This document shows positions 36,689 to 46,092 of a DNA stretch of 63,600 nucleotides, piece by piece. The stretch is taken from the NCBI GenBank assembly GCA_905480225.1, contig CAJQPO010000025.1, positions 1 to 63,600 on the forward strand, in the 5' to 3' direction. A program made the translations under genes and the position numbers. This DNA comes from an uncultured Flavobacteriales bacterium. GTDB lineage: Bacteria; Bacteroidota; Bacteroidia; Flavobacteriales_D; Parvicellaceae. A model generated the notes under the pieces. The model did not search any database and had not been told where the DNA came from. It saw only the letters and a list, made by a program, of their open reading frames with translations. Numbering within the stretch: the stretch's first letter is position 1; each line of letters begins with the position of its first letter.

Positions 36689-38028
36689 TGGGTAAATGGT
36701 CACCAATTTATTTTGTCGCTAGATTGATTGTGACATTTGGTTCAATGGGATTCTATAAAAAGTTCGAAGCAAACGGACAATTGAATATTCCTAAAGATAA
36801 ACCCATCATCTATGCTCCCAACCACCAAAGTGGTTTCATGGACCCTATCTTGATTGCTTCTTTGCGAAAAAAACAAACTCATTTTCTAGTACGTGCGGAT
36901 GTATTCCGATCGAAGTTCATCATTACTGTTTTTAAATGGCTTAAAATGATGCCGGTTTACCGACAAAGGGACGGCAAAAGTGGTTTGGAAAAAAATCAAG
37001 CAATTTTTAACCAATGCTATCGCATCCTTAAAAAGAAAAATGGGTTAATCATTTTTCCAGAAGGCAATCAGCTAAATAAAAAATCTCTACGAAGCCTAAA
37101 AAAAGGAATTGGCCGAATTGCTTTGGGAGCGGAGACCAAATACAATTTTGATCTAGATGTAAATATAATTCCAGTAGGTATTAATTATGGTCACCATACC
37201 AAAATGCAAAGCACCGTTCTGATTAATTACGGGCAACCCATTCCTATTAGTAAATACAAAAGTCTGAACCAAATCAGTGAGGCAAAAGCCATAAACGAAA
37301 TACGAAAAGATGTTGAAAAAGGATTAAAGCCGCTGATCATCAATATTACGAATGATGAATATTACGATACCATTGAAGAAATTAGATTAATCTTCCCAGA
37401 ATTGGTTCACCAAAAAGCCGAAGAATTTGTTTCTAACCTGTATACAGAATTAAAATCCGGACAACAGTTAATAGCAGCCATTGAACCCTGGATTACCACT
37501 CATGAAGATGAAGCTAAAAACCTAAAGCTGATTGTGAGCGCAATTAAGACAGATACCGCAGCACTAAAATTGAAATATCATCTCCTTATTAATCGTAAAC
37601 ATTCCGTTTTTGGAAGTGTTGCTTTTTTACTCCTGGGTTTGCCACTTCACATTGTTGGAGTAGTCATGAATTATCTTCCCTATAAGTTGCCAGAATGGTT
37701 CGTAAATAAAAAAATAAAAGATCCCCACTTCCACAGTTCCATAAAAATGATTGGTGGTTCTGTGGCTATTTTCACCTATGGCCTCATTAGTTCCATTATA
37801 TTCGGATTGATATTAGGCTGGAATTACGGAGTAATTTACTTTTTTTGCTCTCCATTCTTAGGACTTTTCAGCCTAAAATATTGGGTGCTTTATTTGAAAA
37901 CACGAGGAAGAATTCGATACAATTTACTACGCAAAAAGAAAGACAAAAAGCTGACTGAACTATTACAATTGAAAGAGGAACTACTTATTGTTTTAGAAGA
38001 TGTTTTCAGAAATAATTTGACCCCATAA
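36685..38028 (+). CDS. PlsC-like 1-acyl-glycerol-3-phosphate acyltransferase with C-terminal membrane region
   Basis: Residues about 20-220 form a lysophospholipid acyltransferase domain: the catalytic NHQSGFMD (NHx4D) near 50, a middle YRQRDGKSG block, FPEGNQ near 115 and IPVGINYGHH. The remaining 220 residues contain two or three hydrophobic segments (near 310-335 and 355-395) and a basic tail, an extension absent from short PlsC proteins. It probably acylates a glycerolipid or ornithine-type lipid at the membrane; the acceptor is not determined. It overlaps pheT by 4 nt. A 132-nt gap follows, containing a box-like TACCTTTA just before the LpxD-like gene. Confidence 0.88.
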   Translation: MMGKWSPIYFVARLIVTFGSMGFYKKFEANGQLNIPKDKPIIYAPNHQSGFMDPILIASLRKKQTHFLVRADVFRSKFIITVFKWLKMMPVYRQRDGKSGLEKNQAIFNQCYRILKKKNGLIIFPEGNQLNKKSLRSLKKGIGRIALGAETKYNFDLDVNIIPVGINYGHHTKMQSTVLINYGQPIPISKYKSLNQISEAKAINEIRKDVEKGLKPLIINITNDEYYDTIEEIRLIFPELVHQKAEEFVSNLYTELKSGQQLIAAIEPWITTHEDEAKNLKLIVSAIKTDTAALKLKYHLLINRKHSVFGSVAFLLLGLPLHIVGVVMNYLPYKLPEWFVNKKIKDPHFHSSIKMIGGSVAIFTYGLISSIIFGLILGWNYGVIYFFCSPFLGLFSLKYWVLYLKTRGRIRYNLLRKKKDKKLTELLQLKEELLIVLEDVFRNNLTP

Positions 38029-38160
38029 TTATTTCATTTATTCCTGAACGCTTGGCCTAAACTGTCAAAATGTGCATTAATTACTTTCTATCGAGTTAAT
38101 GTTGAAATAAGAGTGAAATACAAACGAAACGATTCCTAATAATAACTACCTTTAACCCTA

Positions 38161-39087
38161 ATGAAATTCGAAGAATCTAAGACACTTAAAGAGATAGCTG
38201 ACTTCTTGGGTTGTGAGTTCGAAGGTTCAGAGAGTCATTTGATTCATGGAGTAAACGAAATTCATCGTGTAAGCAATGGAGACATTGTCTTTGTTGATCA
38301 CCCGAAGTATTATGACAAAGCACTTAATTCTGCCGCAACCACCATTCTAATTGATAAGCGAGTAGCTTGTCCGGATGGCAAAGCACTCCTCATATCAAAA
38401 AATCCATTCAACGATTTCAACACGTTAACAAAACATTACCGCCCATATAGCCATTGGACCAAAGCCATTAGTGACAGTGCGGTAATTGGCGAGAACACAA
38501 TGATTCATCCTAATGTTTCCATTGGACACCACGTTACAATTGGCGATAATTGCATTATCCATGCTGGCGTTGTCCTAATGGATAGATGTCAAATAGGCAA
38601 TAACGTAATCATTCAATCCAATACAACTATTGGAACAAGTGCTTTTTATTATCAAAAAAAGGATTCTACTTACAATAGATTGCACACCTGTGGTTCTGTC
38701 ATTATTGAAGATTTTGTAGAAATTGGGGCATTGTGTTCTATCGATGCCGGAGTTACCGCCACCACAGTTATTGGTGCTGGCAGTAAATTAGATAATCAAG
38801 TGCATATTGGTCACGATACCAGAATTGGAAAAAATTGCCTTTTTGCCGCCCAAGTTGGAGTGGCTGGATGTGTTGAAATTGAAGACAATGTAACTTTATG
38901 GGGACAAGTAGGAGTTCCGGCTAACAGAAAAATTGGAGAAGGTGTTACTGTTCTAGGTCAATCTGGCGTCTTAAAAGATTTGGAAAGTGGAAAAACTTAT
39001 TTTGGAAGTCCTGCTGACGAAGCAAGAATAAAATACCGAGAGCTTGCTTTGCTGAAGAAATTACCCACTATTATTGAAAATCTGTAA
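38161..39087 (+). CDS. Second LpxD-like acyltransferase
   Basis: The 308-aa paralogue of LpxD has an N-terminal domain of about 90 residues and a hexapeptide-repeat beta-helix. The catalytic-type His is kept in VHIGHD (H215 and H218), the latter aligning with H243 of the lpxD product at 29934. It lacks the longer helical tail of LpxD1. In Bacteroidota such second copies are common; whether it acylates the lipid A precursor or another sugar is open. It stands outside the lpx operon and is directly joined (stop next to start) to the SpoIIE-type phosphatase gene. Confidence 0.85.
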   Translation: MKFEESKTLKEIADFLGCEFEGSESHLIHGVNEIHRVSNGDIVFVDHPKYYDKALNSAATTILIDKRVACPDGKALLISKNPFNDFNTLTKHYRPYSHWTKAISDSAVIGENTMIHPNVSIGHHVTIGDNCIIHAGVVLMDRCQIGNNVIIQSNTTIGTSAFYYQKKDSTYNRLHTCGSVIIEDFVEIGALCSIDAGVTATTVIGAGSKLDNQVHIGHDTRIGKNCLFAAQVGVAGCVEIEDNVTLWGQVGVPANRKIGEGVTVLGQSGVLKDLESGKTYFGSPADEARIKYRELALLKKLPTIIENL

Positions 39088-40323
39088 ATGGCTCGAGCTA
39101 AATTTAATAGACTTCATGAAAAACTTCAGCTGAAAGAATTCAAGCTGAATTCATTACTTGAGATTACCAAAGCAATTAATGAAAATTATTCCATTGATCG
39201 CATTCTAAATATTTACGAATACATTTTAAGAGAGCAATTGGGCATAAGTAAGCTAATGCTTTACAGTAAACAAAGTGAATGGTGTTGCTTACTTAAATAT
39301 GGTGTCCGTGGAGAGGCGAAAAAGATAAATGCAGAAAAAGACATTACACACATCAAAGACATAACGGTTATAGAATCTTCTTCTGTTTCTTCACTTAATT
39401 CTTTTGATGTTGTTATTCCCGTTCATCACAAGGACCGACCTCTAGCCTATTTGCTTATTGGCGACTTAAATGAAGATGAAATCCGGATTAGTCCAACCAT
39501 CAAACACATGCCTTTTATTCAGACTCTTACTAATATTATTATAGTAGCGATTGAAAATAAAAGACTTGCCAAAGAAAGTTTAGAACAAGAAGTTGCCAAA
39601 AAAGAACTTGAAGTAGCCCGACAAATGCAAGCGCTTCTTTTCCCTCAAAATCTCCCGTCCAATAACAGACTTGACGTTGCGGCTAAGTACGAAACCAAAC
39701 AAATGGTTGGGGGCGATTACTATGATTTCTTCAAATTGAACAATGAAGAATATTGTTTGTGCATTGCGGATGTTTCTGGTAAAGGTGTCTCAGCAGCACT
39801 GATAATGAGTAATTTCCAAGCCAATCTCAGAGCCCACATCAAATACCACAAAGAACTGACGATTAAAGACATGATTCACCAGTTAAATACTGATGTTATG
39901 AATGCGGCTGATGGAGAAAAATTTATCACCTTTTTCTTTGCCTACTACAATTGTACTAGTAAGACATTAAAATATTGCAACGCTGGACACAACTATCCTA
40001 TTTTAACTAATGGAAAAAAAGCCATTCAATTAGACAAAGGGTGTATCGGGCTGGGAATGCTCGATGAAATTCCTTCCATTTCAGTAGAAACACTGCCTAT
40101 CGAATCTCAAATGACACTGTTTTGTTATACTGACGGACTTGTTGAACTTGAAAATGATCGAGAGGAAGCCTTCGAAACCGAACGGTTACTAAAAATTATT
40201 CATAACAACTACGACTTAAGTATGACTGATCTATCAGAAATGATATTCTCAGAACTTGATCGATACAAAGGCGACCTTGAATTTTTAGATGATACCGCAA
40301 TATTAGGTTGTCGTTTCTTTTAA
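39088..40323 (+). CDS. PP2C-like SpoIIE family phosphatase with GAF-like sensor
   Basis: The 411-aa product combines a GAF-like N-terminal region (about 25-160), a short coiled helix (about 160-185; KKELEVARQMQALLFP) and a SpoIIE/RsbU serine phosphatase domain (about 195-411). The manganese-binding motifs are present: GGDYYDFF, IADVSGKGVSAALIMS, YCNAGHN and a late TDGLVE with further Asp residues (FLDDTAI). Such phosphatases usually dephosphorylate anti-sigma antagonists in partner-switching pathways. No kinase or antagonist gene is adjacent. It begins directly after the LpxD-like stop, so the two are co-expressed. Its 3' end overlaps the convergent ligase gene by 21 nt. Confidence 0.92.
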   Translation: MARAKFNRLHEKLQLKEFKLNSLLEITKAINENYSIDRILNIYEYILREQLGISKLMLYSKQSEWCCLLKYGVRGEAKKINAEKDITHIKDITVIESSSVSSLNSFDVVIPVHHKDRPLAYLLIGDLNEDEIRISPTIKHMPFIQTLTNIIIVAIENKRLAKESLEQEVAKKELEVARQMQALLFPQNLPSNNRLDVAAKYETKQMVGGDYYDFFKLNNEEYCLCIADVSGKGVSAALIMSNFQANLRAHIKYHKELTIKDMIHQLNTDVMNAADGEKFITFFFAYYNCTSKTLKYCNAGHNYPILTNGKKAIQLDKGCIGLGMLDEIPSISVETLPIESQMTLFCYTDGLVELENDREEAFETERLLKIIHNNYDLSMTDLSEMIFSELDRYKGDLEFLDDTAILGCRFF

Positions 40324-41745
40324 TTTTTTCTGCTTGAATTTGTATTCAATTGCTATTAGTATTGCAGCAAATCCCCAAACTGGAACAGAAGCCTTATCTG
40401 TATCCAAATAATTATTCAATATCCCATGCGTAAAATAGGTAAACAGACCTAAAATACAAGAAATAGAAATTGTTTTAAGCCAAGGATCATCTAGCTTGTA
40501 ATACAGTTTAATTCCAGTGTAAAAAATCGAAATTACAACCAAAATAATTGCAACCATTCCTAGTAAACCACTTTCAGACAAAGGTCCTAAATACTCACTA
40601 TGAGCATTACCCGCGTCACCAAAATTAGTACTGATAATCGTTAAATCTTCATGATGTTGGAAAGGCGCGTATTGGAAAGCATAGGTGCCGGGTCCAAAGC
40701 CAAACAATGGTCGTTCTTTAAACATTTCAACTGCACAAGACCATCGGTTTAATCGCTCCAGGTTTGAAGCATCCGAAGAAACATTAGACATCGATTGTAA
40801 TCGCTCACTAAATTCCTCGGTTGTATGTTCCACTTTGTTCTTTTTTAAATCCATCCAAATACGATCCCAATTTAAAATGGTCAGTGACCCAAAAATCACA
40901 CCCACCAGTAAGATGTAATTCAATTTTATTCTGTACTTAATGAGAAAATATAAAAGCAAGGCTCCAGCCAGACTCAAATATGAAGCCCGGGTATATGAAA
41001 AAAATATGCCTATAGAAAAAAGAGCAATCAATAAGCCTAACAAACTCCTTTCCACTCCATCTTTAGCCAATGTGAAAAGCCCACAAATTACAGGGAATAC
41101 CAATGCTAAAACAGCACCGTAAGAAGTATGATCTTTAAAAAAGGGCGTCATTACCCAATGCCCCTGGTCCTCTCCAAAGTTATTCATCCCGTGCCTGATC
41201 AGCGTATACAGAATAATTATTGAAAGAGATACAATATAAATCCAGACAAACCTTTTAATTTTTTTGGTGTTTTGAAAATAAACTAATCCAAAATAAAAAA
41301 CAGGTAAGATGAACCACAATTTAGATAAAAAGAACTTTAAAGAAACAACGATATCAGTACTGGTTAAACACGTAATAAATGTCCAAGAAAGATAAAATAA
41401 TATCGCCATGCTGACTGGGTGAGAAAGTAGGCTTACTGGTAACCTGTTTTTTACTAACGTTCTAATAATAATCAGTCCAGTGACACATAGTAATAAGGGC
41501 TCAGTTGGCAAATAAAAACCTATGTTTCCGTAATCGCCTAATTTTTCAAAATTGATAGATAAGGGTGTACAAAAGACAATGAATTCAAAAACGTAATCCA
41601 AATGAAATATGACAAAATAAATAGTGGCTAGAGCAATAGGTAAAATAATCAATAAAGGGAAGTCAAAAAACAAAGAAGTAGTCACTGCACAGAATGACAA
41701 TACCGTAAAATAAAAAAATACCAATTGATACTTTCCTGCTATCAT
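40303..41745 (-). CDS. O-antigen ligase (WaaL/Wzy-C) family membrane protein
   Basis: This 480-aa integral membrane protein has about 10-12 hydrophobic segments. Between later segments it has the large periplasmic loop typical of O-antigen ligases and polymerases, including LFGFGPGTYAF and NAHSEYLGPLSESGL, with the conserved His of the family. It probably joins or polymerises polysaccharide on the periplasmic face. It starts at ATG 41745, sharing one base with the stop of the chain-length gene (TAATG), so the two are coupled. Whether it is a ligase or a polymerase cannot be read from sequence alone. Confidence 0.85.
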   Translation of the reverse strand: MIAGKYQLVFFYFTVLSFCAVTTSLFFDFPLLIILPIALATIYFVIFHLDYVFEFIVFCTPLSINFEKLGDYGNIGFYLPTEPLLLCVTGLIIIRTLVKNRLPVSLLSHPVSMAILFYLSWTFITCLTSTDIVVSLKFFLSKLWFILPVFYFGLVYFQNTKKIKRFVWIYIVSLSIIILYTLIRHGMNNFGEDQGHWVMTPFFKDHTSYGAVLALVFPVICGLFTLAKDGVERSLLGLLIALFSIGIFFSYTRASYLSLAGALLLYFLIKYRIKLNYILLVGVIFGSLTILNWDRIWMDLKKNKVEHTTEEFSERLQSMSNVSSDASNLERLNRWSCAVEMFKERPLFGFGPGTYAFQYAPFQHHEDLTIISTNFGDAGNAHSEYLGPLSESGLLGMVAIILVVISIFYTGIKLYYKLDDPWLKTISISCILGLFTYFTHGILNNYLDTDKASVPVWGFAAILIAIEYKFKQKKLKETTT

Positions 41746-42734
41746 TAGGCTTTTCTTATCGACTTAATCTTTTCGAAGAGTAGTATTAAAATTAGACCAA
41801 GTACAAATGAAACCAAAGTGGACACCGAAACGATTATCCACCGGACTGGACGAGCCTTCCTATCTGTTGCATATGCTTCCTCAACAACGAACTTATGTGT
41901 GTAATTTAAGTTCGCATTAGCCTCTGCTTGTTCGAATGCTTCCTCCACATCTGCAAGCCTTTCATGCTTTAATTTAAGCTCGTGGCTAAAGGAAGCCAGC
42001 GTACTGCCAAATCGATCATTCATGGCAATTTTATTTCGAATTTCTTCTCTTGTAATTTTATCTGTTGCATTCGCTAATGCTTCCATTAACGAGGCCCTAA
42101 TCTGTCCACTACCCACGCCCATCTCATTGAGCACTTTTAACGTATCGACGATTAGCTCTACCTCTTTTTCAACCGCTTCTTTTTTCTTTTTTGTGATTTC
42201 ATACTCATATCTAGCCCGATCACGAATCATTCTGTTCTTGGTAGAATCCAAAAGCATGGATAAATCATTGGCCATGTTTTTAGCTCTATTTGGATCCTCA
42301 TCATATACCTTGATTAGCACTGAGCCAAACCTTGTTCTTTCTGCTGAAACATGACTTTTGTATTTTTCAAAGAGATCATTCATCCTCGTAGGAGATGATT
42401 CCTTAATCTCATAAACTGAATCTAGGCTGTATTTCTCTATTATTCTGCTTCTAATCTCAGCTGAACTTAAAATCTGAATCGCTTGTTCTGATTCCTCCTC
42501 TTCTCCAAATTGCGTCGAAGATTGATTTGGATGTGATCGCACATCAAAAGTAACGGTATTCGACTTTGCAGGATATATGGTTACACTTGATAGATACTCC
42601 TCCTTCATAGTAAGAGAAACTATGCTGGATATAAGTGTAGCTAAGACAAATACAATTAACAAATGCTCCTTCCATTTCCAGATTACAGATATTAAATCAA
42701 AAGACTCAAAATTATGTGGATTCTGCTCAGACAT
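41745..42734 (-). CDS. Polysaccharide chain-length determinant (Wzz-type)
   Basis: This 329-aa inner-membrane polysaccharide co-polymerase has one membrane segment near residues 25-45, a long periplasmic coiled, helix-rich domain, and a second membrane segment near 300-322 followed by a short basic tail. There is no C-terminal tyrosine kinase domain, so it is of the short Wzz type. Such proteins set the length of surface polysaccharides. It is coupled by TAATG to the O-antigen ligase-like gene and lies 52 nt downstream of the flippase gene, forming a polysaccharide operon on the minus strand. Confidence 0.88.
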   Translation of the reverse strand: MSEQNPHNFESFDLISVIWKWKEHLLIVFVLATLISSIVSLTMKEEYLSSVTIYPAKSNTVTFDVRSHPNQSSTQFGEEEESEQAIQILSSAEIRSRIIEKYSLDSVYEIKESSPTRMNDLFEKYKSHVSAERTRFGSVLIKVYDEDPNRAKNMANDLSMLLDSTKNRMIRDRARYEYEITKKKKEAVEKEVELIVDTLKVLNEMGVGSGQIRASLMEALANATDKITREEIRNKIAMNDRFGSTLASFSHELKLKHERLADVEEAFEQAEANANLNYTHKFVVEEAYATDRKARPVRWIIVSVSTLVSFVLGLILILLFEKIKSIRKA

Positions 42735-42786
42735 AGTTGTAATAAATTAATGTGGCAAATGTAGCAAATTGCAATAACACTAGATT

Positions 42787-44235
42787 CTAAAATTTATTGT
42801 CCCTGGTCCTAATAATTTCAATCATTTGCATTGGGTTAAGCATTCCCGTCGCTAAGCAGCTAAGTAACAAAGCACCTATCATGATTAAATACTCATAACT
42901 CCAAGGTAATTGAACATAATCGAAGAGTATAAAGCCAAGTAAAAACGCAATGGCAATCAATGATAGGACTTTGATTAAAAGACCAAGATTTAATCGAAAT
43001 TGAAAATGTTTTTTGACAATAATCACCTGAGCGATTCCGGCAAGACCTTGGGTGGAGACACTTGCTATAGCTGCACCGTATGCACCATATTGAGGAATCA
43101 ACAAAAAATTCAATACAATATTCAAAATTAATCCTACCGCCGATGTTAGATTTAAGACTTTTAGTTTCCCAGCTGCAGTAAGTAGTGTGCTAAAAAGAAA
43201 GGTAGCACTAATCACAAAAAAACTCAGCATGAGCATACCAAAAGCGTTATCTGCTACTAACGACGTCCCCTCATATCTAAAATCCAACAAATGAGCTCTA
43301 TAAAAATATGACGAAACGCCTACGATCAATCCTCCAGCAAATAGCATTCTTACGGCCAAAAAGAAAATATTACGAATGTCTTCATTGCGCTTGAGCATCT
43401 TTGAAAAAATAGGTAAAAGCAAACTCGCGAACATAAATATTACCATATTAAGTGCCTCAAACAGTCTGAAGCCTTGCGCATATCGTCCGGCTTCTGCTCC
43501 ATCATCATCCATCATTTTTTCTAACATGACACTGTCTGAACGATTATAAAATGTCATTAATATGATCAATAAGGCAAAAGGCAAACTTTTTCTTAAGATC
43601 ACAAGAGCAAAAGGAATATTGAATTTGAGCTTCAAACTCTTCACATTGGGAAGAATAAATATAAATGCGATTAAAGCACTAATTCCATAACAAATGGTCT
43701 GCGTGTATACAAACCACTCTATTTGAAATTCTTGCTCGGTTACCCCACCCCAGAGTAAAATAGAACAGGTAATAATCAGTAATATTCTATCTAATACAGA
43801 AACAAAACTGTCTTTTGCGAACAACAACATTCCATTTAATACAGACCTGAAATAAAGTATGAACGCAATAATAATCTGATTGAAAATCAGCCAAGGAAGA
43901 ATTCCTGTTAAGTCGTAATCTAGGATATAGGCCCCAAGCCAACAACAAGCAGTATAAGGTACTATAAGCAAAAGTCTTAAGGTGAAAATTCCCGAAAATT
44001 GCTTTTTTATTAATTGAGAATGCCTTGCCAGATTTCTGGTATTAAAGTTAACAATACCTAAGTCCAGTATTATGTTAAATAAAATGGTAAAAGCCAGTAT
44101 TGCAAAGTACTTACCGTAAGCGCTTTCTCCAACCCGATCTAATATCTCAGCATCAATTCCAATAATATAGAAAGGCTTTACTAAAAAATTTAGTAGTAAT
44201 AGCAGTATAAGATTCAGAATAAATTTTCGTTGCAT
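42787..44235 (-). CDS. Polysaccharide flippase (Wzx-type, MATE-like fold)
   Basis: The 482-aa protein is made of about 12-14 hydrophobic segments with short loops, as in the Wzx/MurJ exporters that flip undecaprenyl-linked sugars. The segment ILDLGIVNFNTRNLA near residue 60 and KRNEDIRNIFFLAVRMLFAGG mid-protein are typical of this group. It heads the flippase, chain-length and ligase operon. The divergent GT4 gene starts 62 nt away. The identity of the flipped oligosaccharide is unknown. Confidence 0.87.
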   Translation of the reverse strand: MQRKFILNLILLLLLNFLVKPFYIIGIDAEILDRVGESAYGKYFAILAFTILFNIILDLGIVNFNTRNLARHSQLIKKQFSGIFTLRLLLIVPYTACCWLGAYILDYDLTGILPWLIFNQIIIAFILYFRSVLNGMLLFAKDSFVSVLDRILLIITCSILLWGGVTEQEFQIEWFVYTQTICYGISALIAFIFILPNVKSLKLKFNIPFALVILRKSLPFALLIILMTFYNRSDSVMLEKMMDDDGAEAGRYAQGFRLFEALNMVIFMFASLLLPIFSKMLKRNEDIRNIFFLAVRMLFAGGLIVGVSSYFYRAHLLDFRYEGTSLVADNAFGMLMLSFFVISATFLFSTLLTAAGKLKVLNLTSAVGLILNIVLNFLLIPQYGAYGAAIASVSTQGLAGIAQVIIVKKHFQFRLNLGLLIKVLSLIAIAFLLGFILFDYVQLPWSYEYLIMIGALLLSCLATGMLNPMQMIEIIRTRDNKF

Positions 44236-44296
44236 TTAACTGGTTAACCCATTTACAGGCTAAAATATTATAAATTCACAACTTAAGATTGAGATA

Positions 44297-45439
44297 TTGA
44301 GAATAGGTGTAAATACAAGGTTATTAATTAAGGACAAACTGGATGGAATTGGATGGCACCAATACGAAGTTCTTAAACGAATATGCAAGAATCATCCTGA
44401 ACACCATTTTTTTTTCTTTTTTGATCGACCATTCGATCCTACTTTTGTATTTGCCAAAAACATAACACCGGTTATCTTACGACCACAAGCTAGGCACCCC
44501 ATACTTTTCAAAATATGGTTTAATCGATCCATAAAAAGAGCTTTGGTTAAATATCATATCGATTTATTTTATTCTCCGGATGGATACCTCAGCTTAACCT
44601 CTAAAGTAAGACAAATTGGTACTTTTCATGATTTGAATTTTGAGCATTACCCACAAGATTTACGGCCGTCTCATGCAAAATACTATCGAGTTCAATTTCC
44701 CCAATTTTCAAAAAAGGCAAGCCACATTATAACCGTTTCAGAATTTTCAAAAACTGACATTATAGAGAAATATAAAGTTGACTCAAAAAAGATCTCGGTT
44801 ATTTACAATGGTGTTAATACGGATTATCGCCCCCTTTCACAGCAAGAAAAGGAGGATTGTAGAGAAAGATTTACCGGTGGTGCCGCCTATTTCCTGCATG
44901 TTGGCTCTTTACATCCAAGAAAAAATATAAGTCGATTAATTTCAGCTTTTGATTTATTTAAAAAAACAACCCAATCTAACATTAAGCTAGTTTTAGCTGG
45001 CAATAGATACGACTGGACCAAAGAAATGGAAAATGCCTTTCAACAATGCAGCAGTAATTCCGATATCGTATTCACTGAAAGACTCTTACAAAAAGACATG
45101 ATTCAACTAATGGGTAGTGCTATTTGCCTGACTTATGTTTCGTACTTTGAAGGTTTTGGAATGCCAATAATTGAAGCCATGAGAAGTGGCACTCCTGTAA
45201 TCACTTCTAATTGTACGGCAATTCCTGAAATTGCAGGAAACGCTGCGCTATTAATTGATCCATTTAATACCCTTGATATTAAGAATGGAATGGTCAGTAT
45301 ATATGCAAAAAAGGAATTGCGCGAAGAACTAATTAACAAAGGGATTAATCAGGCAGCTAAATTTGATTGGGATAAAACTGCTGAACGGACTTGGGAAGTG
45401 ATACAAAATACCATTACAGATGCTTCTTCCGTATCTTGA
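44297..45439 (+). CDS. Glycosyltransferase family 4 protein
   Basis: This is a GT-B fold glycosyltransferase of 380 aa. The C-terminal donor-binding half shows [10 protein letters not shown] near 215 and the E-x7-E-type motif [15 protein letters not shown] near 290. The N-terminal half has [13 protein letters not shown]. It likely adds a sugar to a lipid-linked oligosaccharide feeding the neighbouring flippase, chain-length and ligase genes; donor and acceptor are unknown. The start is TTG at 44297; no ATG is available before the conserved [11 protein letters not shown]9 run (44407-44415) lies early in the gene. It overlaps rnhB by 20 nt. Confidence 0.9.
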   Translation: MRIGVNTRLLIKDKLDGIGWHQYEVLKRICKNHPEHHFFFFFDRPFDPTFVFAKNITPVILRPQARHPILFKIWFNRSIKRALVKYHIDLFYSPDGYLSLTSKVRQIGTFHDLNFEHYPQDLRPSHAKYYRVQFPQFSKKASHIITVSEFSKTDIIEKYKVDSKKISVIYNGVNTDYRPLSQQEKEDCRERFTGGAAYFLHVGSLHPRKNISRLISAFDLFKKTTQSNIKLVLAGNRYDWTKEMENAFQQCSSNSDIVFTERLLQKDMIQLMGSAICLTYVSYFEGFGMPIIEAMRSGTPVITSNCTAIPEIAGNAALLIDPFNTLDIKNGMVSIYAKKELREELINKGINQAAKFDWDKTAERTWEVIQNTITDASSVS

Positions 45440-45998
45440 TAAAACTAAGATAGAAGCAGGCTGTGATGAAGCCGGGAGAGGCTGTCTCGCAGGACCAGTT
45501 GCCGCCGCAGCGGTTATTCTTCCTCATGACTTTAATCACCCTTTACTCAATGACTCTAAAAAATTAACAGAAAAGCAGCGGCAATTATTGCGACCAATTA
45601 TTGTAGATGAAGCGATTGCTTGGGAAGTCAGCTTTGTTGATCACATTAAAATTGATGAAATCAACATACTAAATGCTTCCTTTTTAGCAATGCATTTAGC
45701 TGTTGATGCTTTAAAAACTACCCCAGAACTACTCCTTATTGATGGTAATCGATTTATAAACCATGTAATACCACATCAATGCATAGTTAAAGGAGATGGA
45801 AAAATCAAATCTATAGCAGCAGCATCGATTTTAGCCAAAACATTTAGAGATGATTTCATGTGTCAATTAGCTATAGAGTACCCTGCTTATCAATGGAACA
45901 AAAATAAAGGCTATCCAACAAGCGCGCATCGAGATAGTATTCGGGCCCACGGTCCAACACCCTATCACAGAAAAACCTTTCAGCTACTGCCTCGCTAA
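45420..45998 (+). CDS. rnhB: Ribonuclease HII
   Basis: RNase HII cuts RNA in RNA-DNA hybrids and excises single ribonucleotides from DNA. The family signature [13 protein letters not shown] begins at residue 14, with metal ligands D16 and E17; further acidic residues lie in LLIDGNRF and in the DDFMCQ segment. At 192 aa the length is normal for Bacteroidota. The start is ATG at 45420, inside the 3' end of the glycosyltransferase gene (20-nt overlap), so it is probably translated from the same RNA. Confidence 0.96.
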   Translation: MLLPYLDKTKIEAGCDEAGRGCLAGPVAAAAVILPHDFNHPLLNDSKKLTEKQRQLLRPIIVDEAIAWEVSFVDHIKIDEINILNASFLAMHLAVDALKTTPELLLIDGNRFINHVIPHQCIVKGDGKIKSIAAASILAKTFRDDFMCQLAIEYPAYQWNKNKGYPTSAHRDSIRAHGPTPYHRKTFQLLPR

Positions 45999-46029
45999 TT
46001 GACATCAGACTTTTAGTCAATTCACAAAA

Positions 46030-46071
46030 TTCTGTTTATACATTGCCAATTATTTTGGAGTTCTGTTTATA
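46030..46071. repeat. Direct repeat TTCTGTTTATA flanking a promoter
   Basis: The 11-mer TTCTGTTTATA occurs at 46030-46040 and again at 46061-46071, 31 bp apart start to start, about three helical turns. The copies bracket the -33 element of the 46093 gene and the second lies in the spacer to the -7 box. This is a plausible paired operator. Confidence 0.6.
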
Positions 46072-46087
46072 AGTTAGGATAACTTTG
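46053..46087 (+). promoter_or_regulatory. Promoter of the 46093 gene
   Basis: TTTTG (46053-46057), a 22-nt spacer and TAACTTTG (46080-46087) fit the Bacteroidota pattern. The -7 box ends 5 nt before the ATG at 46093, so the RNA may be leaderless. Confidence 0.6.
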
Positions 46088-46092
46088 AGCAG

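Noticed and set aside
44407-44422. T9 plus T6 run in the GT4 gene as a phase-variation tract
   Set aside because: It encodes a Phe run in an AT-rich gene; tracts of 8-9 T or A occur in several genes here and carry little weight alone.
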